Assembly (NCBI GenBank): GCA_015501055.1
Contig: JADNYV010000142.1
Location: 32,984-96,983 of the forward strand
Reading direction: 5' to 3'
Length of the DNA: 64,000 nucleotides
From: Mucidula mucida
Taxonomy: Eukaryota; Basidiomycota; Agaricomycetes; Agaricales; Physalacriaceae
The stretch's first letter is position 1; every line of letters begins with the position of its first letter. A program made the translations under genes and the position numbers. The notes beneath the pieces are model-generated. The model searched no databases and had not been told where the DNA came from. It saw only the letters and a program-made list of their open reading frames with translations. Below, piece by piece: positions 47,144 through 55,777 of this stretch.

Positions 47144-47677
47144 TGTTATGAATCGCCATATTTTCACATTTTCAATCTTATCATATCTTATCGGCGGGGG
47201 GGGCTTGTCTTATCAACCAACGGACTGTTTCATCATCTGTTTCGTCACCAATCATACTCCTTTTCATTACCGAAGCCGTACTCATGTCGGACACACGTCC
47301 AACACATGGATGACATCATACATGCTGATACCTCATGGACTCCCTATTGTATACACACCGCCAACACTCGTAGCACACATGGTCGTTTCAGTATTATTAC
47401 TTACATGCAGTTACCACTTGTATTTAATGGTTTCACGGACTAGTAGCATACCACACTGGGTCAAGGGCGTGGAGCATCCCTAGTGGAAACGCGTATGGAC
47501 AAGGAGTCTCAAACACAGACTTACTAGTATATAAGCAGTATTGTAGTATCATTATACTTTAGTTCCAATCTTGTTTATACACCTGGCCTAGCCTAGTCTT
47601 ACGAACGCAAACACTTTCTTCCTTAGTTTCTTGCTGTGGTACCTGATTGAGTCTCGTGGCTTAGTCAGTCACTAACA
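47144..47677 (+). repeat. 5' LTR of Gypsy element A
   Basis: Starts TGTTATGAATCGCC and ends CAGTCACTAACA, with TGTTA/TAACA terminal inverted repeats. A near-identical reverse-complement copy is at 62471-62999, which defines both ends. It contains a TATATAA box at 47528-47534 that probably drives element transcription. Confidence 0.85.
47528..47534 (+). promoter_or_regulatory. TATA box inside the LTR of element A
   Basis: TATATAA within the LTR. The same motif is kept in the opposite-strand copy near 62612-62621. Confidence 0.45.
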
Positions 47678-48276
47678 GAAGATCGGAACTACTTTCTACC
47701 ACCTACCACACATCCCTGATCGTCGATCAGCACTTCGCTGTTTGATCATCGCACATTCCCCTATTCCCTTTCCCTGTTTACAGATCGACGGATTCCTAAT
47801 TCCAGCGCACGTCCGCATACATGTGTATTGGTCCCAGTAGCGCCGGCTAACAGTTAGAGATAACTGCCTCGGGTGCTGGAAGTAGCCGCTCTCACGAGAA
47901 CGAACTTTTGGCAGTTGCACTTCAGTGGGCGCTGTTTACGGGTCAACCCCCGTTCCCAGGAAAACTTCGGCTTACCTCACACCAGAGGGACGTCGGCTGG
48001 GCAATTGCGAACTTGTGACGAGCTCTTGGGCTCCGTAGATACGTAGTCAGTAGCCGGTAAAATAGAGTAGACAGTTACGATACCTACTTACTTTACTTAC
48101 CTTACGATACACATCATCATTCCCCACCCTACCAAGTCCTGGATTCTATTTCAGATCTAGGCAATCCCTCCCTATTCATTCAAACCTCTATTCCCTCACC
48201 CGTTTCATCCAAATCCGCATCACCCATATCCCCACTTTCACCCTTTCACTCTCCGATCCCATCACCCCGATCCATC

Positions 48277-49206
48277 ATGTCCAACGAAGCACCCGAAGCC
48301 GCTCATCACACACCCGCTCATCACGCCAATGACGAAACCAAAGGCCGATCCCTTGTCAACAAGCCTTATGACTATGACGGGGACAAGTCCAAGTACAAGA
48401 GCTGGTGGCGATCGATGTTCACATACATCCGTGACAAGAAGAACAACCTCACATCGGACTCCGAAAGGATTGATGTTGTTCTCTCCTACATCCAAGGAGA
48501 TCACGTTGATGCATGGGTCCAGAACTACTTGGACCAGAACTTCGACGAGGAAGAAGAGGAATGGACAGTCTCTTGGACTGAGTTCAAGGAGAACTTGAAG
48601 GAGCGATTTGTGGACTCCAACCTCGCGCGAGATGCGCAAGATCAGATCGAACGGTTGCGCCAGGGGCAAGACACCGCTCAAGATTTCTTTCAGAAGTTCG
48701 AGGTCCTGCTTACTCAGGCGGAATACTCGAAGGATGACGCATTTGTCGTGCGACTTCTCGAGACCAATGTCAACGAGAAGATCATCGACCAGATCTATGG
48801 CAGCCGAGATGGGTTGCCAAAGAAGTACAAGGATTGGAAGGCACAGATCATTCAGATCGATCAGCTATGGAGAAGGCGGGCGGTGAGCAAGAGGTCCGGC
48901 ATGCAGGTCCGGCCACAAGCTCCGCAGGCGGCTACATCGAGAGTCAACCCTACGAATCCACCCCCGACGCCAATCACACGACGAGATGCCACCGGCGTTA
49001 CCTATGGAGGAGCCGGCAGACCGATGGACATCGACAACGCACGTCGAAGAGGACTTTGCTTCAGCTGTGGCAAACACGGCCATGTCAGCAGGTTCTGTCC
49101 TAAGAAGGGTCAACCCCAGACGATTCGGGGTCTATGGACCGAAATGAACGACGAGGAGAAGAAGAAGTTGGCCGAAGAGTTGGGTTTTGCAAAGCTCCCG
49201 CAGTAG
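48277..49206 (+). CDS. Gag polyprotein of Gypsy element A
   Basis: Structural protein of about 309 residues that forms the cytoplasmic virus-like particle and binds element RNA. The central part matches a retrotransposon gag domain (KYKSWWRSMFTYIRDKKNNL; DAWVQNYLDQNF; WTEFKENLKERFVD). A zinc knuckle, CFSCGKHGHVSRFC (C-X2-C-X4-H-X4-C), sits near residue 265 for nucleic-acid binding. The stop at 49204-49206 lies just past a ribosomal frameshift signal at 49182-49224, and the protease frame is one base back, so translation past gag needs a -1 shift. Start ATG at 48277 follows a 600-nt leader. The coding sequence is intact. Confidence 0.9.
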   Translation: MSNEAPEAAHHTPAHHANDETKGRSLVNKPYDYDGDKSKYKSWWRSMFTYIRDKKNNLTSDSERIDVVLSYIQGDHVDAWVQNYLDQNFDEEEEEWTVSWTEFKENLKERFVDSNLARDAQDQIERLRQGQDTAQDFFQKFEVLLTQAEYSKDDAFVVRLLETNVNEKIIDQIYGSRDGLPKKYKDWKAQIIQIDQLWRRRAVSKRSGMQVRPQAPQAATSRVNPTNPPPTPITRRDATGVTYGGAGRPMDIDNARRRGLCFSCGKHGHVSRFCPKKGQPQTIRGLWTEMNDEEKKKLAEELGFAKLPQ

Positions 49207-49224
49207 ACGCAGTCCTGCCGGAGC
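49182..49224 (+). promoter_or_regulatory. -1 programmed ribosomal frameshift signal (gag to protease)
   Basis: In the gag frame the slippery heptamer G-GGT-TTT (49182-49188) fits X-XXY-YYZ, allowing both tRNAs to re-pair after a one-base slip. A 5-nt spacer (49189-49193) is followed by a stem-loop: GCTCC C GCAG (49194-49203) pairs with CTGC C GGAGC (49215-49224), nine base pairs and one C/C mismatch, with an 11-nt loop. The gag stop at 49204-49206 lies in the loop. After the shift the frame continues CKAPAVDAVLPEQSSRKG into the protease region. Confidence 0.7.
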
Positions 49225-49958
49225 AGTCATCAAGGAAAGGGTCGTCAGATGCAGAATCTATTTACAGTACGGGTACTGAAACATCTAAAATATCATCGAC
49301 GACTTTACCACCAAAACCTGCGAAAGAAAGATTTGAGCCAAATACGCCCGAGTGGATTGCACAACGGCTAAGAGAGGATGACGTGTCGAGAGCAGTGGGA
49401 ATTTTGAGAGCATGGATGCCGGAACGGAGAGAGAGAGAAGCGACGGAGGAGAAGGTGATGGCGATCAAAGCGTTGACAAAGGAAGCTGCAGTGGAAGTTG
49501 TGACGGAGTTAAAAAAGTCAAGGAAGTACATCCGGGGAACAAAGGGGCAGGACATGAAACTCCGAGTAACCATAGAGAGCGTACACACAGGCTCTGAATG
49601 GGAAACAAGTGCCCTTCTTGACAGTGGAGCAACGGGTTCTTGTGTCAATAAAGAATTCGTTGAGAAGAACGGACTCCCGATCAAGGAGTTACCGGTCAAG
49701 CTCCCTGTCTGCAATGCGGATGGAACCCTAAACGAGGGAGGAGCAATCGAAGGCTTTGTGGAGGTCCGGATGAAGATTGGTGATCACGCAGAAAAGATTG
49801 AGTTGGCCGTCACCAATCTTGGCAAAACAAGCATCTTTTTGGGGCTAGATTGGTTACGATATCACAACCCCACGATCAACTGGACGGAATCCACGTTGTC
49901 TTTTGATCGATGCCCAGACCGTTGTAAGCTCGACGTTACCGTCGAGTCACTAAGCTGA
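49188..49958 (+). CDS. Protease region of element A Pol, truncated by element B
   Basis: Readable only after the -1 shift from gag. A Ser/Glu-rich linker is followed by a retropepsin-like domain: ALLDSGATGSCVNKEFVEKN contains the Asp-Ser-Gly active site (49618-49626 region), and NLGKTSIFLGLDWLRYHNP is the usual protease-to-RT junction (I-L-G-x-x-W-L-x-x-H-N-P). The frame runs through 49922 into the LTR of element B and meets a stop at 49956-49958, so the last dozen residues come from the LTR. Without the RT and integrase this copy cannot be autonomous. Confidence 0.8.
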   Translation, partial: CKAPAVDAVLPEQSSRKGSSDAESIYSTGTETSKISSTTLPPKPAKERFEPNTPEWIAQRLREDDVSRAVGILRAWMPERREREATEEKVMAIKALTKEAAVEVVTELKKSRKYIRGTKGQDMKLRVTIESVHTGSEWETSALLDSGATGSCVNKEFVEKNGLPIKELPVKLPVCNADGTLNEGGAIEGFVEVRMKIGDHAEKIELAVTNLGKTSIFLGLDWLRYHNPTINWTESTLSFDRCPDRCKLDVTVESLS

Positions 49959-50107
49959 CAGTCGCACGTTAGTTACAGGATCAAAGCGTCGTGGTTAACC
50001 GTCGTGGTCGAAGTACAGGAATAAGTAGCTAAGTTCGTCCGATCGTTGGGTATGTAAATATAGTAGTATGTCCGTTATGTCCGTGTGTCCGTGTAAGTGG
50101 GCTTACA
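49923..50107 (-). repeat. 3' LTR of element B (left copy)
   Basis: 185 bp, TGTAAGC...GCTTACA, with 7-bp terminal inverted repeats. Identical to the copy at 55593-55777. A purine-rich stretch lies on its inner side on the element strand (50108-50121), the expected place of the polypurine tract. Confidence 0.9.
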
Positions 50108-50330
50108 CTCGCCCGTCCTCTGAAAAAGAAACAGTGCGAAAAAATTTCGAAGGTAAGGAAACAAAAAAAAAAAAATGGAAACAAACAAATCATCATCAAC
50201 CGGCGTCGGGTGCGTCAAAACCCAGTGGGAAAAAGCTACCGCGCTAACCCACTGTCCGAAACCGGCTAAAAATTCCAGAGGAAGCGGCTCTGCAGATGGA
50301 GGCCAGACCGTTAGGCTACGCGCGCCATGG

Positions 50331-52265
50331 TCACCGAGCTTCCCAAACGTCCAAGGCTTCGCAGTCCGTAAGTTCTGTACGTGACAGCCAGTGGTCGTGA
50401 CCGGCGTCGTACCCTCTCCATCGTACGAGGTACTGCCGACCGCGGCCGCGTTTCCTCTCGTCGATTATCTTCTCGATGAAGTATTCTTCAAGGCCGTCGT
50501 CTGTCATGATCGGGCCAGGTTGTTCTAGGCGCCGCGAAGGAAAGAGATCGTCGTTGTTTGGCGTGTAGCGACGTAACAGGGAACAGTGGAATTTCGGGAA
50601 CTCGTTCGATGTAGGGATATCTAGAGTGTATGTCGAATGGTCAGTATCCTTGTCTAATATCGTGTAAGGGCCATCAAAGCGGGGGAAAAACTTAGCGACC
50701 CGCTTCTCATTTTTCTTGCTCGTTTTGTTTGCATAGTTCCTCCGCCGGTGGAATGTTGACAGTAGTACTCGTTCTCCAATGGCGAAGTCCGGGTCAGCAT
50801 TGCGATGTTTGTTCGCGGAAGCAGCCTGTGTTACTTTTGAAGCAATGAGCGCGTCTTGGGCTATAGCGGTGTCGCGCGTAAGTCGGTCGATCAGTTCAGT
50901 CGCCAGTTTCTCCGCATCTGAGAATGTTTGAGTGCCTGGCACGATGGGTGGCATGACCCTAGGTGAGCGTCCCATTCGCAGCTGGAAACCTGAGAAGCCA
51001 GTTGAGGCGTTGACGGTGTTCATAATGTTGAAGCGGATGACCGGAAGAGCCTTCACCCAGCCTTTCTGCTGCCGGTCGACGTGGAATCTGATGGCCTCGT
51101 TTACCGTCTTGTTAGTACGTTCAGAAGCGCCGTCGGTTTCTGGGTGAAACGAAGATGACATTTTAATTTTAATACCGGACAGTGCGGTAAAAGCTTTCCA
51201 GAACTTTGAGACAAACAGTTTGTCGCGGTCGCAGAAGATGTCGTCGGGTAAACCATTCTCGCAGTACCAGTCATTAAAGAAGACGTTTGCAAAATCTTCA
51301 GCGGTAATATCGGTACGTGTGGGTATGATGCGCACGTCAGATCCTAGTCGGTCTGTCATGGTAACGATTGCGTTGTAACCCTCGTCATCTGGCAGTGGGC
51401 CAATGAAGTCAATGCCTATCGAGGATCCGCGGTCGTCAGGAACGGGCGTTGGGTGTAGTGGACCTGCTGGCTTAGTGGTTGTCCCTTTATTTCGTAGACA
51501 GTCGACACATGCCGGGATGTATGCCTCACGCAGGTCCTTAGCCATGTTCGGCCAATAGTAAGCGTCGCGAAGGGCAGCATACGCTTTGTCCGCGCCGGCG
51601 TGTCCCAAGGAGTCGTGGGCCAAACGGAAGAGCGTCTCGCGAACAGTACCGTGTCGAGGGATCAGTAGACGGTCGCCTATGTACCATAGTCCATTTCTTT
51701 CCGACACGTTCGGCAGTATCTTGTTCCCTTCGATGAACTTGCTGCAGAATTTGTCTTCGGTGTAGCCCTTCTTTATATCATCCAGGATGCTACTGTCAGA
51801 CGTGACCTTGAGTACGGTGGCTACTGGTGTCGTCTGTGGTGGCCAGCATGCCGAGCGGTAGTCGTCGTCGGCGTCGATATCATTAGGTTCAGGGTCATCT
51901 GTGGGGCAGTATCGGGACAGGGCATCAGCGACGGTGTTGTCGGGGCCGGGGATGTACGTGATCGTGAAGTCGTACTGGGACATCACTTCCATCCACCTTG
52001 CTTGTCGGCGCGATAAGTCCCTTTGGCCGTCAAAGTTTTCCAGCGTGCGGTGATCCGTATACACGATGAATTCAGTTCCAATCAGGTCTGTGCGCCAGCG
52101 TTTCAGTGCACGGATTATCGCGAGCAGTTCCTTTTCGTGGACCGGGTAATTTAGTTGTGCCTTCTTCAGCTGCATGGAGTCGTAGGCTACGGGACGCGCA
52201 GATTCCCATGTAGGGCCATAAGAGAGGACGGCGCCTGTCCGAAGGTCACTGGCGTCGCATGTCAC
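50331..52265 (-). CDS. Element B Pol, distal part: RNase H, integrase and chromodomain
   Basis: Open frame of 644 codons with no own promoter; it is the continuation of Pol after frame breaks upstream. RNase H is seen as FVTCDASDLRTGAVL, then YPVHEKELLAIIRALKRW and EFIVYTDHRTLENF. Integrase follows: an HHCC zinc finger (HDSLGHAGADKAY ... CVDCLRNK), then the catalytic triad in GIDFIGPLPDDEG, DIFCDRDKLFVSKFW and FHPETDGASERTNK (D, D, E). The C-terminus has a chromodomain (EYFIEKIIDERKRGRGRQYL, then WRGYDAGHDHW), which in chromoviruses directs integration to modified histones. The visible catalytic residues are intact. Confidence 0.85.
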   Translation of the reverse strand: MTCDASDLRTGAVLSYGPTWESARPVAYDSMQLKKAQLNYPVHEKELLAIIRALKRWRTDLIGTEFIVYTDHRTLENFDGQRDLSRRQARWMEVMSQYDFTITYIPGPDNTVADALSRYCPTDDPEPNDIDADDDYRSACWPPQTTPVATVLKVTSDSSILDDIKKGYTEDKFCSKFIEGNKILPNVSERNGLWYIGDRLLIPRHGTVRETLFRLAHDSLGHAGADKAYAALRDAYYWPNMAKDLREAYIPACVDCLRNKGTTTKPAGPLHPTPVPDDRGSSIGIDFIGPLPDDEGYNAIVTMTDRLGSDVRIIPTRTDITAEDFANVFFNDWYCENGLPDDIFCDRDKLFVSKFWKAFTALSGIKIKMSSSFHPETDGASERTNKTVNEAIRFHVDRQQKGWVKALPVIRFNIMNTVNASTGFSGFQLRMGRSPRVMPPIVPGTQTFSDAEKLATELIDRLTRDTAIAQDALIASKVTQAASANKHRNADPDFAIGERVLLSTFHRRRNYANKTSKKNEKRVAKFFPRFDGPYTILDKDTDHSTYTLDIPTSNEFPKFHCSLLRRYTPNNDDLFPSRRLEQPGPIMTDDGLEEYFIEKIIDERKRGRGRQYLVRWRGYDAGHDHWLSRTELTDCEALDVWEAR

Positions 52266-52754
52266 GAAGATTTTGTTGGTTCCGGACGTGTTCGTCGTGG
52301 TCGATTACTGTCAGGCATTCACGGGAGACCACGATGTCCTTAATGGCGTCGAAGGCAGTCTGGGTGTGCCAGTGTCCACTCAGGGAAGTTGGCCCGTGCA
52401 GCGTCCGTGGTCAAGGTGTGAGGATGGCCGTTTGTTCGGCCAGGCGTGGTAGGAAGTTGGAGAGATACGGACAAGACCGAGGAAGGAGAGGACCTCTGTA
52501 GTGGATTAGGGCGCGACCAGTTTACAATCTTTTCGGCTTTCTTGTAGTCTGCTTCGATTCCCCGGCGCGAAATGTGGTGTCCAAGGAAATCGATGCCGGT
52601 GCGGAAGAATTGTGACTTTTTGTCGTTACAGTACAGTTTTGCTTTCCTCAATGCATCTAGTATCAGTCGCACATGTTGGACGTGTTCTTCGAGTGTTTGT
52701 GACCAGATGATGATGTCGTCTAGGTAGACGTGGCAAATGACACCGATGTATTGC
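52266..52754 (-). pseudogene. Element B reverse transcriptase, distal part, frame-broken
   Basis: The RT palm continues here in shifted frames. The catalytic motif is legible as VICHVYLDDIIIWSQ (near 52720), but the upstream frame ends in NSPAVHQRRA and a stop, so a small deletion separates it from the YLDD. A second segment, KLYCNDKKSQFFRTGIDFLG, is open from 52672 to about 52500. The connection region then shifts again: SFLGLVR, PYLSNFLPRLAEQTAILTP and TDAARANFPEWTLAH lie in three different frames. At least three indels are needed to explain the region. Confidence 0.75.
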
Positions 52755-55481
52755 CTAAGCGCGTCGTTGGTGTACAGCTGGAGAGTTCTTGAGTCCCTGC
52801 GGCATGACGAGCCATTCGAAGGTGCCCAGCGGTGTATTAACGGCAGTGTACTTGATGGAGTCTTCGTCCATGAAAGTCTGGAAGAAGCTGTCGGTCATAT
52901 CCATCTTCGAGAACCACTTGCCCTTTCCGGCATCAGATAGGATCTCATCAACTCTCGGCATGCGGTAGTTGTCGCTGACAGTGTTGGCGTTGAGTTGTCT
53001 GTAGTCGTTTACCCATCGCGGAAGCGCGTTAGGGTCGGATTTCGGTACCAGAAAGGCTGGGGACGCGTATTCGGAGTGGGAAGGACGTATGCGTCCAGCT
53101 TCCAAGTGACGGTCGACGAGTGTTTGCCACGCGTCTCGGTATTTCTTGGGGCTGCTGTACGATCTGGAATTGATCTTCTTCTCGGCATCCTTTAGCTTGA
53201 TTGACATTTTAAATGTATCGGTCGGCATCTCCTTGATGTGCGGGACAGGTTTGAACACGTCCGCGTATTGCTGCTTTGTTGCGGTCTCTAGGGCCTCGCA
53301 TCTCTTCATTGTCGCAAGTTCCTCTATCCTTTCTCGAACAGCAGCAATGGGGTCGCGTTCGCACAGCGCGATGTAGTCTGTGTCAGTGCAGCATTCGCTG
53401 CGTAGGCCGTCGCGGTCGTATTTCGGAAAAGGGAGCGCGTCGTTAGAGGATCTTGCATCTCGTTCCTTCGCCTTTCGTTGTGCTTGGGCGTTGACTTTCC
53501 TTACTTGGTTGGATTTTGACGGCGGTTTGAGGATGTCGAAGGACGTTGTCTTGTCAATCAGTGAACCGGTGTCTATATCCAGAACGAGTTTATTACATTT
53601 CAAGAACGGTAAACCGAGGATCAAATCGGAACATAAGCCAGTGGTCACAATAGCGCGTACAGTGCGTGATTTCCATCTTTCATTGCGGTCAAAAACTTTC
53701 AATTTCACCCATTCGGTGAGCGTTGTTGCAGAGTCGGTAGCTGAAGATAGTGCGGTTGTTATCTGTATCGGTTCTGGTAAAGGGCGGCGGCGGAAAGAAT
53801 TTTGCAGGACGATGCGCTCATCAATCAATACTAGATGGGAGCCAGAGTCAATAAGGGCGTTCACAAACAGTGGACCCGAGCAAGCCTTTGTACGGATGGC
53901 GCATGGCCACCGTACGTGAGGGACAGCAAACGGGGCGGTCTCCGTGGAAATCATACAAATAGGGTTACTCACGGGCGGTGCAGACATGGAACGGTCCAAG
54001 ATGTTCACGACCCCGTCTTCGTCGGACTCATCGGATTCGCTGTTCATACCAAGGACGGAGTGCGCGTTCGTTGGAGCAGTGAGAGAGGCAGGAAAGTTTC
54101 CGCGGATGTGTGCGACAGGTTCGATTGCTGAGACTGGGGCGGTGTTAGCGCGTTTAGGGGCATCCGTCGCGAGCGTCGCTCCGTCTGACATCGTAATTCC
54201 TTTGTAGGTGGATCCTACGGGGAAGCCGTTCGGGCATTCGCTCGAGATGTGTCCCACGTCACGCCTGCGGCATTTCATACACCCGCGGTGCTTGCGAAGG
54301 TATTCTTTTTCGGAGTCGGTGAGGGGAGGGCATTTGATGATAGCGGTGTTGTTGGAGGAGGAAGTCTGTGCATTATTATTGGAGGAGGAGGAGCGCGGGT
54401 TCGTGTTTGCGTTCGTATTCTGGCGTTTGTTGGGCAGGGTGATAGAAGCAGTCCCGGCGCGGTCGCGCTTCGTCGCGTTCCCGACCATCTTTGCTACCTT
54501 CTCCTGCTCGTCATTCCACTTCTTCTCGATATCCCTCATGCCCGCGACGAAGTCCCTAATCTTCTTTTCCTTCTTCAGATCTCTGTTGTTGTTATGTTCG
54601 ACCTGGAGAGAGGGGAGCATGCGCGTGCGCAAGTGGTCAAGGAGGCGTTCTTCGGTGATAGTGTTCGGAGTGGAGGACAGAAGCAATGCTGCAACGGATA
54701 GGCGGTTGTACCAGGCATGGAAGGTTTCGTCGGTGCTCTGTGCGCACGATAGGATATCTGTGCGTAGTGTATCCGACCAGTCGTCGCGTAGGAATTCCTT
54801 GCGCATCTCCTCGGCCACATCACCGATTGACATCGCGTCCCAAGCGGCGCTGTTGTTCTTGTAGGCATTCTTTAGCATGGGGTCCTGGAAGCCGGTGGCG
54901 AGGGTGGCGATGATGGTGGAAGGATCAATGGCACGGATTTTCATGTAATTCCCAGCGGCATATTCCCACTCGTTGATGTCTGCGGGCGTGATATCGTCCA
55001 TGCCGGCTTTGAACATGGGTACGCTCTTTGGGTTCGTCGTTTCGACGCGTGTCGATGCGGAAGCCGTGGCAATGCTGTCGGTGGTTGTGGGCATGGTGAT
55101 TGACGGGAGGCTGGGGTGGGCTGTCGGTCGTTTCTTGGGGCGTAGGAGCGGATGGTGGTAGTCCGACTCTGAGGAGGTGTCAGAGTCGTCATGGGCAATG
55201 ACGGTGGTTTTGGTCTGTTTGTTCGTCATCGAAGCGTCTTGACCCGGCGTTGTGTGATGGTGTGTGTTCGGCGAGATCTCGCGACTGGTGTCGTTAGGAA
55301 TGTGTGGCGAGCTAGGCGGGGTGGTGAGGGGTGATGAGCCTGTCGTTTCTACCATTCCACTCGATGTCGCTTGGTTCTTCGATTTTAGCCTGTTGGATCT
55401 ACGGTTCATGGTGATCTTTTCGAGCGTTGTTCTCAGTAATTCTGTGGCGTGGAACATTGTCGGTCTCGTTGTATCGCCCAA
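52755..55481 (-). CDS. Element B Gag-protease-RT (proximal) polyprotein
   Basis: Single open frame of 908 codons, with gag and pol fused and no frameshift between them. The gag part has a zinc-knuckle-like CMKCRRRDVGHISSEC with an unusual C-X2-C-X6-H-X4-C spacing near residue 400. Protease follows with FVNALIDSGSHLVLIDERIV (Asp-Ser-Gly) and LILGLPFLKCNKLVLDID. RT begins at PRWVNDYRQLNANTVSDNYR, with MPRVDEILSDAGKGKWFSKM, then DMTDSFFQTFMDEDSIKYTA and WLVMPQGLKNSPA, and ends at a premature stop at 52755 before YLDD. The probable true start is one of the first Met codons (55481 or the MNRRSNRL Met about 24 codons in). Confidence 0.8.
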   Translation of the reverse strand: MGDTTRPTMFHATELLRTTLEKITMNRRSNRLKSKNQATSSGMVETTGSSPLTTPPSSPHIPNDTSREISPNTHHHTTPGQDASMTNKQTKTTVIAHDDSDTSSESDYHHPLLRPKKRPTAHPSLPSITMPTTTDSIATASASTRVETTNPKSVPMFKAGMDDITPADINEWEYAAGNYMKIRAIDPSTIIATLATGFQDPMLKNAYKNNSAAWDAMSIGDVAEEMRKEFLRDDWSDTLRTDILSCAQSTDETFHAWYNRLSVAALLLSSTPNTITEERLLDHLRTRMLPSLQVEHNNNRDLKKEKKIRDFVAGMRDIEKKWNDEQEKVAKMVGNATKRDRAGTASITLPNKRQNTNANTNPRSSSSNNNAQTSSSNNTAIIKCPPLTDSEKEYLRKHRGCMKCRRRDVGHISSECPNGFPVGSTYKGITMSDGATLATDAPKRANTAPVSAIEPVAHIRGNFPASLTAPTNAHSVLGMNSESDESDEDGVVNILDRSMSAPPVSNPICMISTETAPFAVPHVRWPCAIRTKACSGPLFVNALIDSGSHLVLIDERIVLQNSFRRRPLPEPIQITTALSSATDSATTLTEWVKLKVFDRNERWKSRTVRAIVTTGLCSDLILGLPFLKCNKLVLDIDTGSLIDKTTSFDILKPPSKSNQVRKVNAQAQRKAKERDARSSNDALPFPKYDRDGLRSECCTDTDYIALCERDPIAAVRERIEELATMKRCEALETATKQQYADVFKPVPHIKEMPTDTFKMSIKLKDAEKKINSRSYSSPKKYRDAWQTLVDRHLEAGRIRPSHSEYASPAFLVPKSDPNALPRWVNDYRQLNANTVSDNYRMPRVDEILSDAGKGKWFSKMDMTDSFFQTFMDEDSIKYTAVNTPLGTFEWLVMPQGLKNSPAVHQRRA

Positions 55482-55592
55482 GTTGTAAATGGCGGATACG
55501 TACTGTAGTGACTTCAGTCGGTGTTCGGTTCGTTCGGTGTCGGTGTCGTTGTCAGTGCTAAAGCAGCTTTGAGACTGCTGTAAAAAAAAAAG

Positions 55593-55777
55593 TGTAAGCT
55601 CGACGTTACCGTCGAGTCACTAAGCTGACAGTCGCACGTTAGTTACAGGATCAAAGCGTCGTGGTTAACCGTCGTGGTCGAAGTACAGGAATAAGTAGCT
55701 AAGTTCGTCCGATCGTTGGGTATGTAAATATAGTAGTATGTCCGTTATGTCCGTGTGTCCGTGTAAGTGGGCTTACA
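55593..55777 (-). repeat. 5' LTR of element B (right copy)
   Basis: Identical to 49923-50107 over all 185 bp. Its outer end supplies the stop codon of the truncated gene at 55773-56216. A run of ten A residues (T on the element strand) lies just inside it (55582-55591). Confidence 0.9.

Larger units (their letters stand above)
47144..49922 (+). mobile_element. Ty3/Gypsy retrotransposon A, 5' part (LTR-gag-protease), truncated
   Basis: A 534-bp 5' LTR, an untranslated leader, gag and an aspartic protease frame are present in the plus orientation. The element is cut at 49923, where the LTR of element B starts; reverse transcriptase, RNase H, integrase and the 3' LTR of this copy are absent here. 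A second copy of the same family, in the opposite orientation, lies at 62471 to the window end and shows the chromodomain integrase, so the family is a chromovirus-type Gypsy element. Confidence 0.85.
49923..55777 (-). mobile_element. Ty3/Gypsy chromovirus-type retrotransposon B, with both LTRs
   Basis: A 5.9-kb element on the minus strand, bounded by two 185-bp LTRs that are identical base for base, with gag, protease, RT, RNase H, integrase and a C-terminal chromodomain in that order (Ty3/Gypsy order). The flanks do not share a 5-bp target duplication: the five bases left of the element are accgt and those right of it are aatag. The left flank is element A and the right flank an unrelated gene, so the copy probably sits at a recombination breakpoint. 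Several frameshifts in the RT region make it non-autonomous as read. Confidence 0.85.

Noticed and set aside
54208..54864. 218-codon plus-strand frame within element B
   Set aside because: Antisense to the gag-pol frame of the element and without motifs.
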